Notes: generated by a model not told the origin, from the letters alone. Counted from the stretch's first letter, positions 16,197 through 24,503 are shown. The stretch is 51,369 nucleotides of DNA from DASRDZ01 sp035652335 (GCA_035652335.1 DASRDZ010000100.1:1-51369), one strand, 5' to 3'. Made by a program: numbers and translations.

Positions 16197-17296
16197 GCCA
16201 CCGTGAAGGCCACAAACGTGTCGTCGTTGAGCAGCACGTAAACCGAGCTCCCGCACACCGCCTGCACATCGGATGCTCTTACGTCGGAGGGCAGATCGAC
16301 GGTGTGTTGCGTCGCGAGTGACACCGCCAGCATGGTGTCCTCGGTCTGAGCTTTGCGCATTACAAAGATCGTCTCGGAGAGGTAATCCGACGCGTAGCCC
16401 TTTCCCAGCGAGCGGCGCGGGCCGCCACTAGTAGGGGTGAGGAAGAACTCCGCCGCGTCTGGGTCCCACCACGCGGCGATCTGACCTGCCACCGTCACGA
16501 AGTTGGCAGTCGGCGATGAATCCAGCTGCGACACGACGTGCGTCGCGGGGTCGTACGCCATGAACGCCCCGCCGCGAAAGGTCGGTTCCTCATGCCCGCG
16601 GTTCGGGTCGGTGGCATGGTTGAGGAAGACGATCCTTCCGACTGCATCAATGAACGGCCGCACGGGGTAGATGCTCGTGGGTAGCGGCACCGCCGTGCGC
16701 ACCCGGCTCGCGAGGTTCTCGGTGATCAGCTGCGCGGAGGATGGGCCGGTCAGGCGGTCCCAGATTGCCAGGTCTCCCGTGACGCTCGGGGTTGGTTCAG
16801 CCTGTAGAGGGGCTCCGCTCGAAGCACTGTCGAGCACGCGCGCGGCCCCGGTCGTAAGGTCCACGGCGTAGACCTGCCAGGAGGCAAGGGATTCTGTCTG
16901 CGAGTTCGGTCCAGCCGTCCCGAACACGAACACCGCCCAATGGCCGGATGCGTGCAAATTCCCGATGAAGTGCCCGGCGGGAAGGCTGACGAGCTTGTGC
17001 GCGGGCGTCCCTTGCCCGCCCGCCCAAACCTCCGTGTCGTCGACAGTGGTCCAAACCAGCTCATCGGGGCCGGAGCAAGCCAGATCATGCAGCCCGTTTG
17101 ACGCCGCGGGCATCGTGAAGAGACTGCGCTTGGTGACGGCGGGGGCGGGGGTTGCCGATGCGACGAAGCTGGGGGAGGAGGGAGCCGTCTGGCTCCCTCC
17201 CGTTGGCGTCGTGCGAGCCGGTGCTGAGCTGCACGCCGTCAAGCTGACAGCGAGCAGGGCCAGTAGGGTTGTGGTGTGGCTACGGCTGCCCGACAT
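16193..17296 (-). CDS. Beta-propeller-like lipoprotein
   Basis: A 367-residue lipoprotein. The start at 17296 gives a short signal ending in a lipobox (VSLTAC, Cys22), then a Thr/Pro/Ser-rich linker and a domain with repeated aromatic beta segments (DELVWTTVDDTEVW, HWAVFVFGTAG, GDLAIWDRLTG, GQIAAWWDPDA) like the blades of a TolB/WD-type propeller. It follows the C39-like protease gene by 16 bp and overlaps the next gene, so the three are probably co-transcribed. No catalytic motif is visible; a sensing or scaffolding role at the outer face is likely but inferred. Confidence 0.75.
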   Translation of the reverse strand: MSGSRSHTTTLLALLAVSLTACSSAPARTTPTGGSQTAPSSPSFVASATPAPAVTKRSLFTMPAASNGLHDLACSGPDELVWTTVDDTEVWAGGQGTPAHKLVSLPAGHFIGNLHASGHWAVFVFGTAGPNSQTESLASWQVYAVDLTTGAARVLDSASSGAPLQAEPTPSVTGDLAIWDRLTGPSSAQLITENLASRVRTAVPLPTSIYPVRPFIDAVGRIVFLNHATDPNRGHEEPTFRGGAFMAYDPATHVVSQLDSSPTANFVTVAGQIAAWWDPDAAEFFLTPTSGGPRRSLGKGYASDYLSETIFVMRKAQTEDTMLAVSLATQHTVDLPSDVRASDVQAVCGSSVYVLLNDDTFVAFTVA

Positions 17297-17312
17297 TGTG
17301 ATGCGCCTCCAG

Positions 17313-18356
17313 CTACCAGAGGATCTGCACTTGCGCGCCGGTGTACTGCCCGTTCCCGACGCTCGCGAGGTAGAGCTGGCTGGCGCTGTCCCGCCAGAAA
17401 TGCTGGCTGAGGAAGTTGTTCTCGTCGAAGATATCCACGACGTAGTTCTGCTGGTACCCGTAGGCGGGGAAGTAGTGGTAGATGGGCCGCCCGCTGTTGT
17501 AGCTGGAGGGGTACTGCGGTAGCGGGTAGTTGGCGTGGGAGTGTCCGTTGTTGTCCTTGGTGTAGTAGACCGAGCTGATGTTGTAGATCGGAGCCACGCC
17601 GCCCCAGATGTCCGCCACCGTGTCGTTCCAGAGGCCGCTCGAATCGACATTGGCCCAACTGTAGGCGTTGGTCAGGCTTCCGCCGTACTGGCCGTTGGAG
17701 TAGTCATTGATGGCCATCTCGCCGCGCCACCCGCCCCGGTTCGTGCCGTAGCGGTTCTTGTCCCAGCCGCCACGGTCGATCCCGGCGTTGGCATCGTATG
17801 AGCCTTCGCCCATGTCATTGGCGATGTCGTACACGCTCTGGGTTCCGCTGAAGTAGGAGTTCTGATTGAGTGCCCAGACGGCGTTGGCGGCGCTGGTCGG
17901 TCCGCAGTAGCCATCGGGTTCAATCATGGCGCCTTCGTTGATGCTGGCGCTCGGCGGCGGGCATTGGCCCTCCGCACAATTGCTCGACGTGGCGGTCGAA
18001 GCGTTGGTCGCCACCGAACCCACCAGCCCTTCCGCGATGTTCACCGCCGCCGCCGGGTCCGAGGCCACGACGGCCTGCAACCGCTGTAGCTTGGCCTCGT
18101 ACTGGGTCAGCATGGCGGTGGTGAAGCCGTCGAACTGATCCACGCCTCCGATCCCCGTGTTGAGCGGGAAGGTTGGCAGGGCCGACCCGACATCGGCGGC
18201 GACAGCAGCCTGCTCCATCAGTTCGTACGGGGGGACAGCGCACTGACCGTCGAAGGATGCCGCGCAGTTGGCGTCGGCGAAGGCGGGCAGGCTAGCGACC
18301 GGCACGAGGCCGAACGCCGCTACGAGCGCCACTAGGCAAATGCGAATTCGTCGCAT
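17313..18356 (-). CDS. Secreted C39-like cysteine protease
   Basis: A 347-residue exported protein with signal peptide residues 1-28 (ending PAFADA). The N-terminal part of the mature protein carries two short Cys motifs (NCAASFDGQCAVPP and NCAEGQCPPP). The catalytic region begins with DGYCGPTSAANAVWAL, where Cys151 is the likely nucleophile of a papain-fold C39-like peptidase. His294 in PIYHYFPAYGY and Asp308 or Asp311 in DIFDENNF are the likely other catalytic residues. GGAAGGAGA lies upstream of the ATG. The role is probably processing or anchoring of surface proteins or peptidoglycan-related substrates; the adjacent low-complexity exported proteins are candidates. Confidence 0.75.
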   Translation of the reverse strand: MRRIRICLVALVAAFGLVPVASLPAFADANCAASFDGQCAVPPYELMEQAAVAADVGSALPTFPLNTGIGGVDQFDGFTTAMLTQYEAKLQRLQAVVASDPAAAVNIAEGLVGSVATNASTATSSNCAEGQCPPPSASINEGAMIEPDGYCGPTSAANAVWALNQNSYFSGTQSVYDIANDMGEGSYDANAGIDRGGWDKNRYGTNRGGWRGEMAINDYSNGQYGGSLTNAYSWANVDSSGLWNDTVADIWGGVAPIYNISSVYYTKDNNGHSHANYPLPQYPSSYNSGRPIYHYFPAYGYQQNYVVDIFDENNFLSQHFWRDSASQLYLASVGNGQYTGAQVQILW

Positions 18357-18486
18357 GGGACTAAGTCTCCTTCCAAGGAATGTCGATGTGAGGGCGCAGC
18401 AAACGCCGCGCCCGAGACGAGCCTGAGCGCACCTGACAGGCCCCGAACCTGCCGGTGCCAGCCAACTCAGCTTCATGGGACCAGGC

Positions 18487-19758
18487 TCATCCAGCGGCCG
18501 CGACGTTGGACAGCGGCGGCGGCAAGAGGTTGCCTTGACAGGTGCCGACGGTCGCCGCGTTGATCAGGCCAAGCGGCGCAACAGCCAGCGGAGCTGGGCC
18601 GCCGCAGGCGTAGGCACTGCCGGTAGGCGCGATGGCCAGCTCGGACGCCGTGGCGTTGCCCAGGGGCGTGATGGCAGCGAAACCTCCGGATGGGCCGGTA
18701 CCACCGCTGGCGCCTGTAGCGCCGTAGGTGAGCACGCCGCCAGACTGCCCGCTACCGCCAAGGCTGAGCGCGACCGTACCACCGGATGCCGTACCCGCCG
18801 CCGACAAAGACATCGGACCATCGGAGGAGGCGGAGCCAGTTCCGGCGAGCGCGGTGCTGCCGGAGGCTCCAGCTGTACCGATCGCGACGTCTTCACCCAC
18901 CGGATCACCGCTCGTCCGGCAGGTCGAGGCTTGGCCCGTCACGCTCACGGCCGCCGAGGCGCCGGCGGGGCAAACCGGCGCTGGATTCCCGAAGCCGTCT
19001 TGATTCGTGCCGCCCGCATTTCCGGTGCCGCTGACGTCATAGATGGACCCGTACGCCGGGCCGAAGAGGCTGACGGACAGTTCGCCGAAGTACGGCCACA
19101 AGTAGCCACCGTTAGCACAGCCCCACATCGCCAGGTTGACGAGTTCGCCCCCCTGGGCACATCCGTGACCGAGGTTGATGGCCATGGCTCCGTCGTATGG
19201 TCCTTGGTTGTCGACGTTCGGCCAGGAGGTCGAATCGGCGTCGCAGCTGCCGCTTGCCACCAACGTCAGGTCGAAGCCGCCGGAGGCACAGCCGGTGCCG
19301 CTGATGGCGACGTCGCCCGTACCGTAGTAGTGGTCGGTGGCATTGCTGGCGTTGCCAGTGCCACTAGCGGTGAGGTAGCTCGACGCCGAGGTCGCATTCC
19401 CCGTGCCACTGATGACGGCGGCGTTGCCGACGGAGCACGAGGCTCCGCCGGTCACACTAACCGTGACGGAGCCGCAGGACGCCGGTCCGGTGCCGCTGAC
19501 GGCCGCTCCGCTGCCCCCGGCCGAGGCCGATCCCTGGGGGTTGACGGCGAGGTACTGCGCTGAGACGCTGTCGTTCGGCGCGGTCCCGATTGCGAACAGG
19601 TTGTTGCCGCTCGGGTCACTGATGACCTGGGCGACGACGGTGGTCAAGAGCGCCAAGCCAGCGAAGGCGCCGATCACCAAGGCTACCGCCAGCCGTCCGC
19701 CGTGACGCACTGATCGGGCAGACGGACAAGCCATCGCCGGGTTTCCTTCTGGATGCAT
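18487..19758 (-). CDS. Exported GTG-x-A repeat protein (Gly/Ser/Thr/Ala-rich)
   Basis: A 423-residue protein with a basic N-terminus and one hydrophobic segment (about 21-46) that is a signal or anchor. The remainder is low-complexity and built from about a dozen irregular repeats around [VI]SGTGxA[ST], for example AVSGTGPASC, VISGTGNATS, TASGTGNASN, AISGTGCASGG and DVSGTGNAGG, spaced about 12-25 residues apart. A central non-repetitive section (about 190-260) has paired Cys and aromatic residues. The composition suggests a beta-helical or extended surface fibre. The C-terminus carries CQGNLLPPP. GGGAGG precedes the ATG. Function is unknown; it heads a cluster with a cysteine protease. Confidence 0.7.
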   Translation of the reverse strand: MHPEGNPAMACPSARSVRHGGRLAVALVIGAFAGLALLTTVVAQVISDPSGNNLFAIGTAPNDSVSAQYLAVNPQGSASAGGSGAAVSGTGPASCGSVTVSVTGGASCSVGNAAVISGTGNATSASSYLTASGTGNASNATDHYYGTGDVAISGTGCASGGFDLTLVASGSCDADSTSWPNVDNQGPYDGAMAINLGHGCAQGGELVNLAMWGCANGGYLWPYFGELSVSLFGPAYGSIYDVSGTGNAGGTNQDGFGNPAPVCPAGASAAVSVTGQASTCRTSGDPVGEDVAIGTAGASGSTALAGTGSASSDGPMSLSAAGTASGGTVALSLGGSGQSGGVLTYGATGASGGTGPSGGFAAITPLGNATASELAIAPTGSAYACGGPAPLAVAPLGLINAATVGTCQGNLLPPPLSNVAAAG

Positions 19759-20449
19759 GGTGTGGCATCCTCCCTCTTGGTGTTGATGCGGCCCGGGATT
19801 TCGGCTCTGAGCCGTGCCCACCGGGAGCCGCGTGTGATGCCTTGGAGGCCGGGCCCTACACCCGGCCTCCCCTCGGCACAAGGAACTCACATAGCGTCGG
19901 TGCGTCTGTCGCTCTCTATAGGCACTGCTCCCAGTCGAAGGCACATCCGGACGGGACGCCCACGGATCGGGCCGAGAGGACGAGCGAGGGCCTCGGAACG
20001 GTTGGGACCACCGAGACCCCCGGGGAGTAGCAGCAGGAGCGTGCGTCGGGTAGCGCCCCCGCCCCTTCCTGAGGCCGCCGACAGCGAGACTGCGCGGCGG
20101 CCAAGGGAAGGGAGGGATGGGACGCGGCGCCAGCGATCACCCGGCCGGGCGCGGTAGCGTGCGATCCAATGCAGGCGAGGGCAGTTGGGTAAGCGACCCT
20201 CCCGCCATTGTTCACGAAAAGCCCCTTCCGCCGCTGACAAGCGGCCCTTCCAATTGACCGACCGGTCACCCCGCCACCCGCTGGCGAGTGGCGGCAACGC
20301 TAAACGGTCCGGTGCGCTGCTGTCAAGCGGATTAGCGGGATTGACGAAAGGCCGTCATAGACGCCGACTAGCTGCGGTCAGTCCCGCTTGATAACGCCAG
20401 CCCCACCGCCGCACAATCCACCGTCAGCATCCAGGCTGGGGAAGGGAAC
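19759..20449. other. Long divergent intergenic region
   Basis: About 690 bp between the divergent repeat-protein gene and the sigma-fusion gene, with no convincing coding region. It holds several inverted repeats: 19844-19870 (listed separately), CCGCT/AGCGG at 20231-20244 and CCGCCAC/GTGGCGG at 20271-20294. There is a TTGACG at 20341 without an obvious matching -10. Its size and structure suggest that both flanking genes are controlled here. Confidence 0.5.
19844..19870 (-). promoter_or_regulatory. Perfect 10-bp inverted repeat upstream of repeat protein
   Basis: GGAGGCCGGG and its exact complement are separated by 7 nt, 86-112 nt upstream of the ATG at 19758. In RNA it would form a strong hairpin in the leader; in DNA it could be an operator. 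There is no U-tract after it on the minus strand. Confidence 0.4.
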
Positions 20450-22342
20450 GTGGGCCAAGCGAGGGGAAGCCACTCGAGCCGCCGCCGTGGACGGACGCCG
20501 CTACCCGTCGTGGCGATCACCAGCGCCTACGACATGGCGGCCATGCTGGCCCGCCACGGCGGCACCCTGCGCGAGTACGCCCGGCACTACCTCGGCGACG
20601 ACGACGCCACCGAGGAAGAGGTCGAAGCCGTCGTCGGCACCGCGGTGGACTGGTTGCTCGGTCAGGAGCAGCCGTCGCACGAGCACGGGATGCGCTACGC
20701 CACCCAAGCGCTCTACCGGGAGGCACAGCGGGAGCTGCACCGCCGGGCGCTGCGCCAGGCGCCCGTCGACCGGCGCCTGGGACCGCTGACTGACGCCGTG
20801 ATGGCCGTGCTCGACCGCCTCGGCCCGCGCTCCCGCGAAACCATCGTGCGGATCGCCCAAGGCGAGAGCGCGGAGGAGATCGCCCGCAGTCAGAACACCA
20901 CCCTCGGCACCGTCCGCATTCGGCTCTTCCGGGCGCGGGAGCGCGCCCTGCAACTGATGAAGGAAAACGGCGGCTCCTTCTCGGCACTGCTCGGCCTCCT
21001 TCCCCGACGGCTGCGCCTGCGCGTGACCCGGAGCCTGCCGGCAGTATCGAGCAGCCCCGTGGGCGGCACGTTCGCCACCACAGCCCTGGTGCCGGTGGTC
21101 GCCTGCTCGTTGCTGTGGCCTTCGGGCCTCGCGCCGGCGCCACAGAAGCCCACGCCGCCGGTGGCCTTGCAAGAAGCTCGGGGGGCCGTGCTGGCAGCGA
21201 GCGCTCCTGTGCCAGGGCCGGCGCGAGCACCGCAGCCAGTGGCCGGGCTGGTTGAGCCACCCCGAACGAGCACCGTGGGCGGGGCGACGGTGCCTGTGCC
21301 CCTGATCCCTCGCACCGCCAGCCAGGAAACCCCAGACGACATGCTGCTGACCGCGGCGACCCGGGCACCCAACTACGAGCAGACGCACCTCGTCGTGGCC
21401 CTCGGAGTCGGCCGCGGCTGCCAGTGCTGGGCCATCCTGCAGAGCACCGACGGCGCGGCCACCTGGCAGTCGGCGCCCGGTCCGGCGGCGGGCGGCAACC
21501 AAGTCGTGCTGCCGCCGACGTACCCGCAGGACCCGCGCATCTTCATCGGAACTACTCCGACCGGTTCCACCAGCCCATCGTGGACGCCGGCGTTCGGGGA
21601 CGCCCGCGGTTTCGCCGCGTTGGGGACACCGCCGGGGCAGTTGGCGCTCCCGGCGGGTTTCGACAGCGGCGACGGGCGGGTTCTCGTCGCAGCCACCGGG
21701 GCGCACGGTGGTGTGTGGGCGGAAGACCTCGGGACTGGCGTCGCCGCTCCCCTGCTGATGTACCCGCGCTCTGCACTTGATGCCGCCGCACTGGCGACGC
21801 CGTGGGGGGACCCGGCCCGCGGGGTGCTTGTGTGGGCGCCGCCGGTGAGCTCGGCTACGGGCGGCGTGGCCGTCGGGTCGCTGACGAGCACGTCACTGTT
21901 TGCCTGCCCGCCGCAGGCCGCCTGCTCAACGGTGGCGACGCTGGACCTGACCAGCGTCGGTCAGTTGGTGGCCTCACCTGCCTACGGCCGCGACCATGTC
22001 CTCATGGCTGCCTACGGCAACCAGGCCGAGCGCTCTGTCGACAGTGGTGCCACCTTCCGCCCCCTGCCTCTCCCGGCCGCCATCGCCGCCGTGGTGTCGG
22101 TGGCCTCGAGCGGCGAGAATAGCTGGGTCATGGCGACCCTAAGCAGCGGGGCCCGCGCGCTCTGGCGCACCGCCGCGGGAGCGTGGCAGGCCGTGAGCGC
22201 CACGAGCAGCATGCAGACTCACGACGGCGAGCTGGTGCCGCTGAGCGGCTCGCGCATGCTCGTCGTGCTCAACCAGGCGGGCTACCGCTGCACCGTCGAC
22301 GGCGGCCTGACCTGGGCGCCGCGCTGCCCGGCCGATCCCTAA
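20450..22342 (+). CDS. Sigma-like regulator fused to extracytoplasmic Asp-box domain
   Basis: A 630-residue protein that joins parts usually encoded by separate genes. Residues about 20-170 are an ECF-like sigma region: a divergent helical region-2-like part, then a clear region 4 (VLDRLGPRSRETIVRIAQGE followed by SAEEIARSQNTTLGTVRIRL). One transmembrane helix lies at about 208-226. After a Pro/Ala-rich linker (to about 290) comes an extracytoplasmic domain with at least three Asp-box motifs: STDGAATW (332-339), SVDSGATF (529-536) and TVDGGLTW (615-622), typical of BNR/sortilin/Ycf48-like propellers. The GTG start has GGAAGGGA upstream; a GTG at 20510 is an alternative. The stop overlaps the next ATG by 1 bp. 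It may be a membrane-held sigma released or switched by an outside signal. Confidence 0.8.
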   Translation: MGQARGSHSSRRRGRTPLPVVAITSAYDMAAMLARHGGTLREYARHYLGDDDATEEEVEAVVGTAVDWLLGQEQPSHEHGMRYATQALYREAQRELHRRALRQAPVDRRLGPLTDAVMAVLDRLGPRSRETIVRIAQGESAEEIARSQNTTLGTVRIRLFRARERALQLMKENGGSFSALLGLLPRRLRLRVTRSLPAVSSSPVGGTFATTALVPVVACSLLWPSGLAPAPQKPTPPVALQEARGAVLAASAPVPGPARAPQPVAGLVEPPRTSTVGGATVPVPLIPRTASQETPDDMLLTAATRAPNYEQTHLVVALGVGRGCQCWAILQSTDGAATWQSAPGPAAGGNQVVLPPTYPQDPRIFIGTTPTGSTSPSWTPAFGDARGFAALGTPPGQLALPAGFDSGDGRVLVAATGAHGGVWAEDLGTGVAAPLLMYPRSALDAAALATPWGDPARGVLVWAPPVSSATGGVAVGSLTSTSLFACPPQAACSTVATLDLTSVGQLVASPAYGRDHVLMAAYGNQAERSVDSGATFRPLPLPAAIAAVVSVASSGENSWVMATLSSGARALWRTAAGAWQAVSATSSMQTHDGELVPLSGSRMLVVLNQAGYRCTVDGGLTWAPRCPADP

Positions 22343-22980
22343 TGCCACGTCGGTCCGCAGTCGGAGTGGCGATGGCGGGCCTGGTGCTTGGGATGCAGGC
22401 TGCCCTCGCCGTGCCGGCCCGCGCCACGATCTCCGGCGGGGGCACGATCGCCGGGGTGGTGGACTTGCCGACCTACCCCTGCCCGTCCGGCGCCTGCGGC
22501 GGGTCGTTCTCCGGATCCCTGGTCGCCACCGTGACCGGAACAACCACCACGGGAGCGGTCTTCGTCGCCGAGTGGCCCGATCCCTCGACGACGCCGGTCG
22601 GCACGGTCCCGATCAACATGTCCGCGGCCTTCGGGTACGGCGCCGACTGCACGCCGCCGGTCGGCGTGGCACCCAGCCTCACTGGCGGCGGGAGCGGCAC
22701 CTTCACCGTCACCGGCGGCCTCCTGACCGTCAACGGCCTCGTCACTTCACACAATGCCACGCTCAGCGGCGATGTGTCCTTCGAGCAGGTGGCGACCGCC
22801 GTGCCCATTACCTTCGATGGCGACGTCGTGACTAATGGCGCCAGCACCATCGCGACGAGCTTGTCCCCGCCGCTGATCGGGGCGGGAACGCTGGGATTCG
22901 TACCATCAGCGTTCGTCGCCTGCCCGACGGTGATCTCCGTGACGGCCACGGTGGCCGGCGTGGCGGCGCAGGGAGCGTAA
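22342..22980 (+). CDS. Secreted beta-rich protein coupled to sigma fusion
   Basis: A 212-residue exported protein with a signal peptide (1-29, ending PARA) and a Gly/Thr/Ser/Val-rich, probably all-beta mature part. It starts with GGGTIAGVV and contains repeated strands such as GSGTFTVTGG and a few Cys. In size, composition and opening motif (G-x-G-x-I-x-G-x-V) it resembles the two secreted proteins at 3427 and 4404, but clear shared motifs are limited. The ATG overlaps the sigma-fusion stop (TAATG), so translation should be coupled. It is the obvious candidate for a partner or ligand of the outer domain encoded just upstream. Confidence 0.75.
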   Translation: MPRRSAVGVAMAGLVLGMQAALAVPARATISGGGTIAGVVDLPTYPCPSGACGGSFSGSLVATVTGTTTTGAVFVAEWPDPSTTPVGTVPINMSAAFGYGADCTPPVGVAPSLTGGGSGTFTVTGGLLTVNGLVTSHNATLSGDVSFEQVATAVPITFDGDVVTNGASTIATSLSPPLIGAGTLGFVPSAFVACPTVISVTATVAGVAAQGA

Positions 22981-23177
22981 ATGCCGATGCGGCCCTCTCC
23001 CTGTCCGAGTAAGGGGGCAGAGACGAGTATCCAGAAGACCTAGACAGCGTCGTGGGAGGTCGAGAAATCGAAACTTCCTCACCTCCACCCCACCGGTCCG
23101 CGTCCGCATCGGCGCTTCACGAGACATCGGGAGTTCGGCCGTCGGTTCGTTCGGCGCAGGTTTGAATGAGGCACTCT

Positions 23178-23253
23178 TGGTGGCCCCGGCAGGAATCGAA
23201 CCTGCGACACGCGGTTTAGGAAACCGCTGCTCTATCCACTGAGCTACGAGGCC
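23178..23253 (-). tRNA. tRNA-Arg (anticodon CCT)
   Basis: The minus strand folds into a cloverleaf: acceptor GGCCTCG pairing with CGGGGCC (one G-U), a D-loop with AGCTCAGTGGATAGAGC, an anticodon stem GCGGT/ACCGC with loop TTCCTAA (anticodon CCT), and a T-loop GGTTCGATTCC. The 3' CCA is encoded. It reads the AGG codon. It lies 48 bp downstream of the cupin gene on the same strand. Confidence 0.95.
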
Positions 23254-23301
23254 GTGCTGGACAAGTATGCCAGCGCCCGCACCGCCGGCGATCCGGCGCC
23301 G

Positions 23302-23646
23302 CTAGACCTGCGTCCACCCGTCCCAGTCGTCGGGGACCGCGCAATGCAGCATGGCCTGCTCCTCCCCGAAGCCCTCGAAGGTGTGGCCGCTGGTGCCCAC
23401 GTCGTCGGCGAAGAACCACTCGCCCTGGCGGAAGCGCTTGCGGTCGCCGTTGGTGGTCGCGATCTCGAACTCCCCTCGCAGCGCCACGACGAGGCCGCGA
23501 GCCGGTGCGGGGTGGAAGTCCATGAAGGGCAGCTTCTGCGGCGGACCGAAGCGCAGGGCGATCGCGGGAACAGCGCCCTCCGCCAGCTCGACGTCGCCCA
23601 GCCGCGTTCCGCCTGAGCCGTCGCCGTACGACCGCGTGATCCTCAT
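23302..23646 (-). CDS. Small cupin-domain protein
   Basis: A 114-residue single-domain cupin. The pattern PFMDFHPAPARGLVVALRGE, then GDRKRFRQGEWFFADDVGTSGH and a late MLHCAVPD gives the two cupin motifs, with His/Glu positions suitable for a metal in motif 1 (His near 43, Glu near 58) and His in motif 2. The start at 23646 has GGAGGT 8 nt upstream. It lies about 35 bp after the crotonase gene on the same strand, so they may be co-transcribed. The substrate is unknown; similar small cupins bind metals or small carboxylic acids. Confidence 0.75.
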   Translation of the reverse strand: MRITRSYGDGSGGTRLGDVELAEGAVPAIALRFGPPQKLPFMDFHPAPARGLVVALRGEFEIATTNGDRKRFRQGEWFFADDVGTSGHTFEGFGEEQAMLHCAVPDDWDGWTQV

Positions 23647-23680
23647 CACCACCGACCTCCGTCGAACGCACCGGCGGCGC

Positions 23681-24460
23681 TCACTCAGGCGCCCCGTGCC
23701 GGCCCGCGCCACCGGCGAAACGCGCAGCCCCGCGCTGCGTCTCGCCGGACTGCACCACCGACAACCCGCGCGCGAACTCGTTCGCCATCGCGGCCTCGAC
23801 ATCGCGCAGGCTCCACGCCTCGTACGCGGAGAGCCGATCCGACCGCAGGCACCCCTGCGGCAGCGCCGCCAGCTCATGCGCCAGCGCCACCGCCGCCGCC
23901 AGCGCAGAACCTCGCGGCACCACGCGATTGGCCAGCCCGAACGCGAGCGCCTCCTCCCCACTGACCCCCCGCCCGGTCAGGATCATGTCCATCGCCCGGC
24001 TGTGCCCGAGGAGCCGCGGCAGCCGCACCGTCCCGCCGTCGATGAGCGGCACGCCCCAGCGGCGGCAGTACACACCGAACACCGCGTCCTCCGCCGCGAC
24101 GCGCATGTCGCACCACAGCGCCAGCTCCAGCCCGCCCGCCACCGCGAACCCCTCCACAGCGGCGATGACCGGCTTCGACAGCAGCATCCGCGACACCCCC
24201 ATCGGGGCATCGCCGTCCGGCGACAGCCGGTTGGCCCGCGCGACGTCGCCCGACGCCACCGCCTTCAGGTCCGCCCCCGCGCAGAACACCGCGCCCGACC
24301 CGCACAGCACGGCGACGGACAGCGCGGCGTCGGAGTCGAAGGCGCGAAAGGCCGACACAAGCGCCTCCGCCGTCGGCCGGTCGACCGCGTTGCGCACCTC
24401 GGGACGGTCGATGGTCACCACCAGCACCGGTCCGTCGACGGAGGTCAGCACGCCGCTCAC
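23681..24460 (-). CDS. Enoyl-CoA hydratase/isomerase family (crotonase)
   Basis: A 259-residue crotonase-fold protein. The oxyanion-hole segments are present (FCAGADLKAV near 59-68 and EGFAVAGGLELAL near 103-115), along with the DGGTVRLPRLLG segment. Glu112 matches the first catalytic Glu of hydratases (GGxELA). The second catalytic Glu, normally in an FGxPE segment, is replaced by FGVYC (128-132), so ordinary hydration of enoyl-CoA is doubtful and an isomerase or other crotonase reaction is more likely. The GTG start at 24460 follows a TATGGT box by 9 nt, suggesting a very short leader. Confidence 0.85.
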   Translation of the reverse strand: MSGVLTSVDGPVLVVTIDRPEVRNAVDRPTAEALVSAFRAFDSDAALSVAVLCGSGAVFCAGADLKAVASGDVARANRLSPDGDAPMGVSRMLLSKPVIAAVEGFAVAGGLELALWCDMRVAAEDAVFGVYCRRWGVPLIDGGTVRLPRLLGHSRAMDMILTGRGVSGEEALAFGLANRVVPRGSALAAAVALAHELAALPQGCLRSDRLSAYEAWSLRDVEAAMANEFARGLSVVQSGETQRGAARFAGGAGRHGAPE

Positions 24461-24503
24461 AGCCCGCCAACCATACAGCGCGGCAGGACGGCGCCGCGGC
24501 GGC

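Noticed and set aside
18487..19758. The short regular repeats in the repeat-protein gene as a CRISPR array
   Set aside because: The repeats are degenerate at DNA level, in frame with a coding region and spaced unevenly; there are no unique spacers of fixed size and no cas genes.
23178..23253. The tRNA-Arg gene as an integration site of the accessory island
   Set aside because: No partial repeat of the tRNA 3' end was noticed in the island, no integrase is present, and the tRNA lies about 7.5 kb from the island edge.
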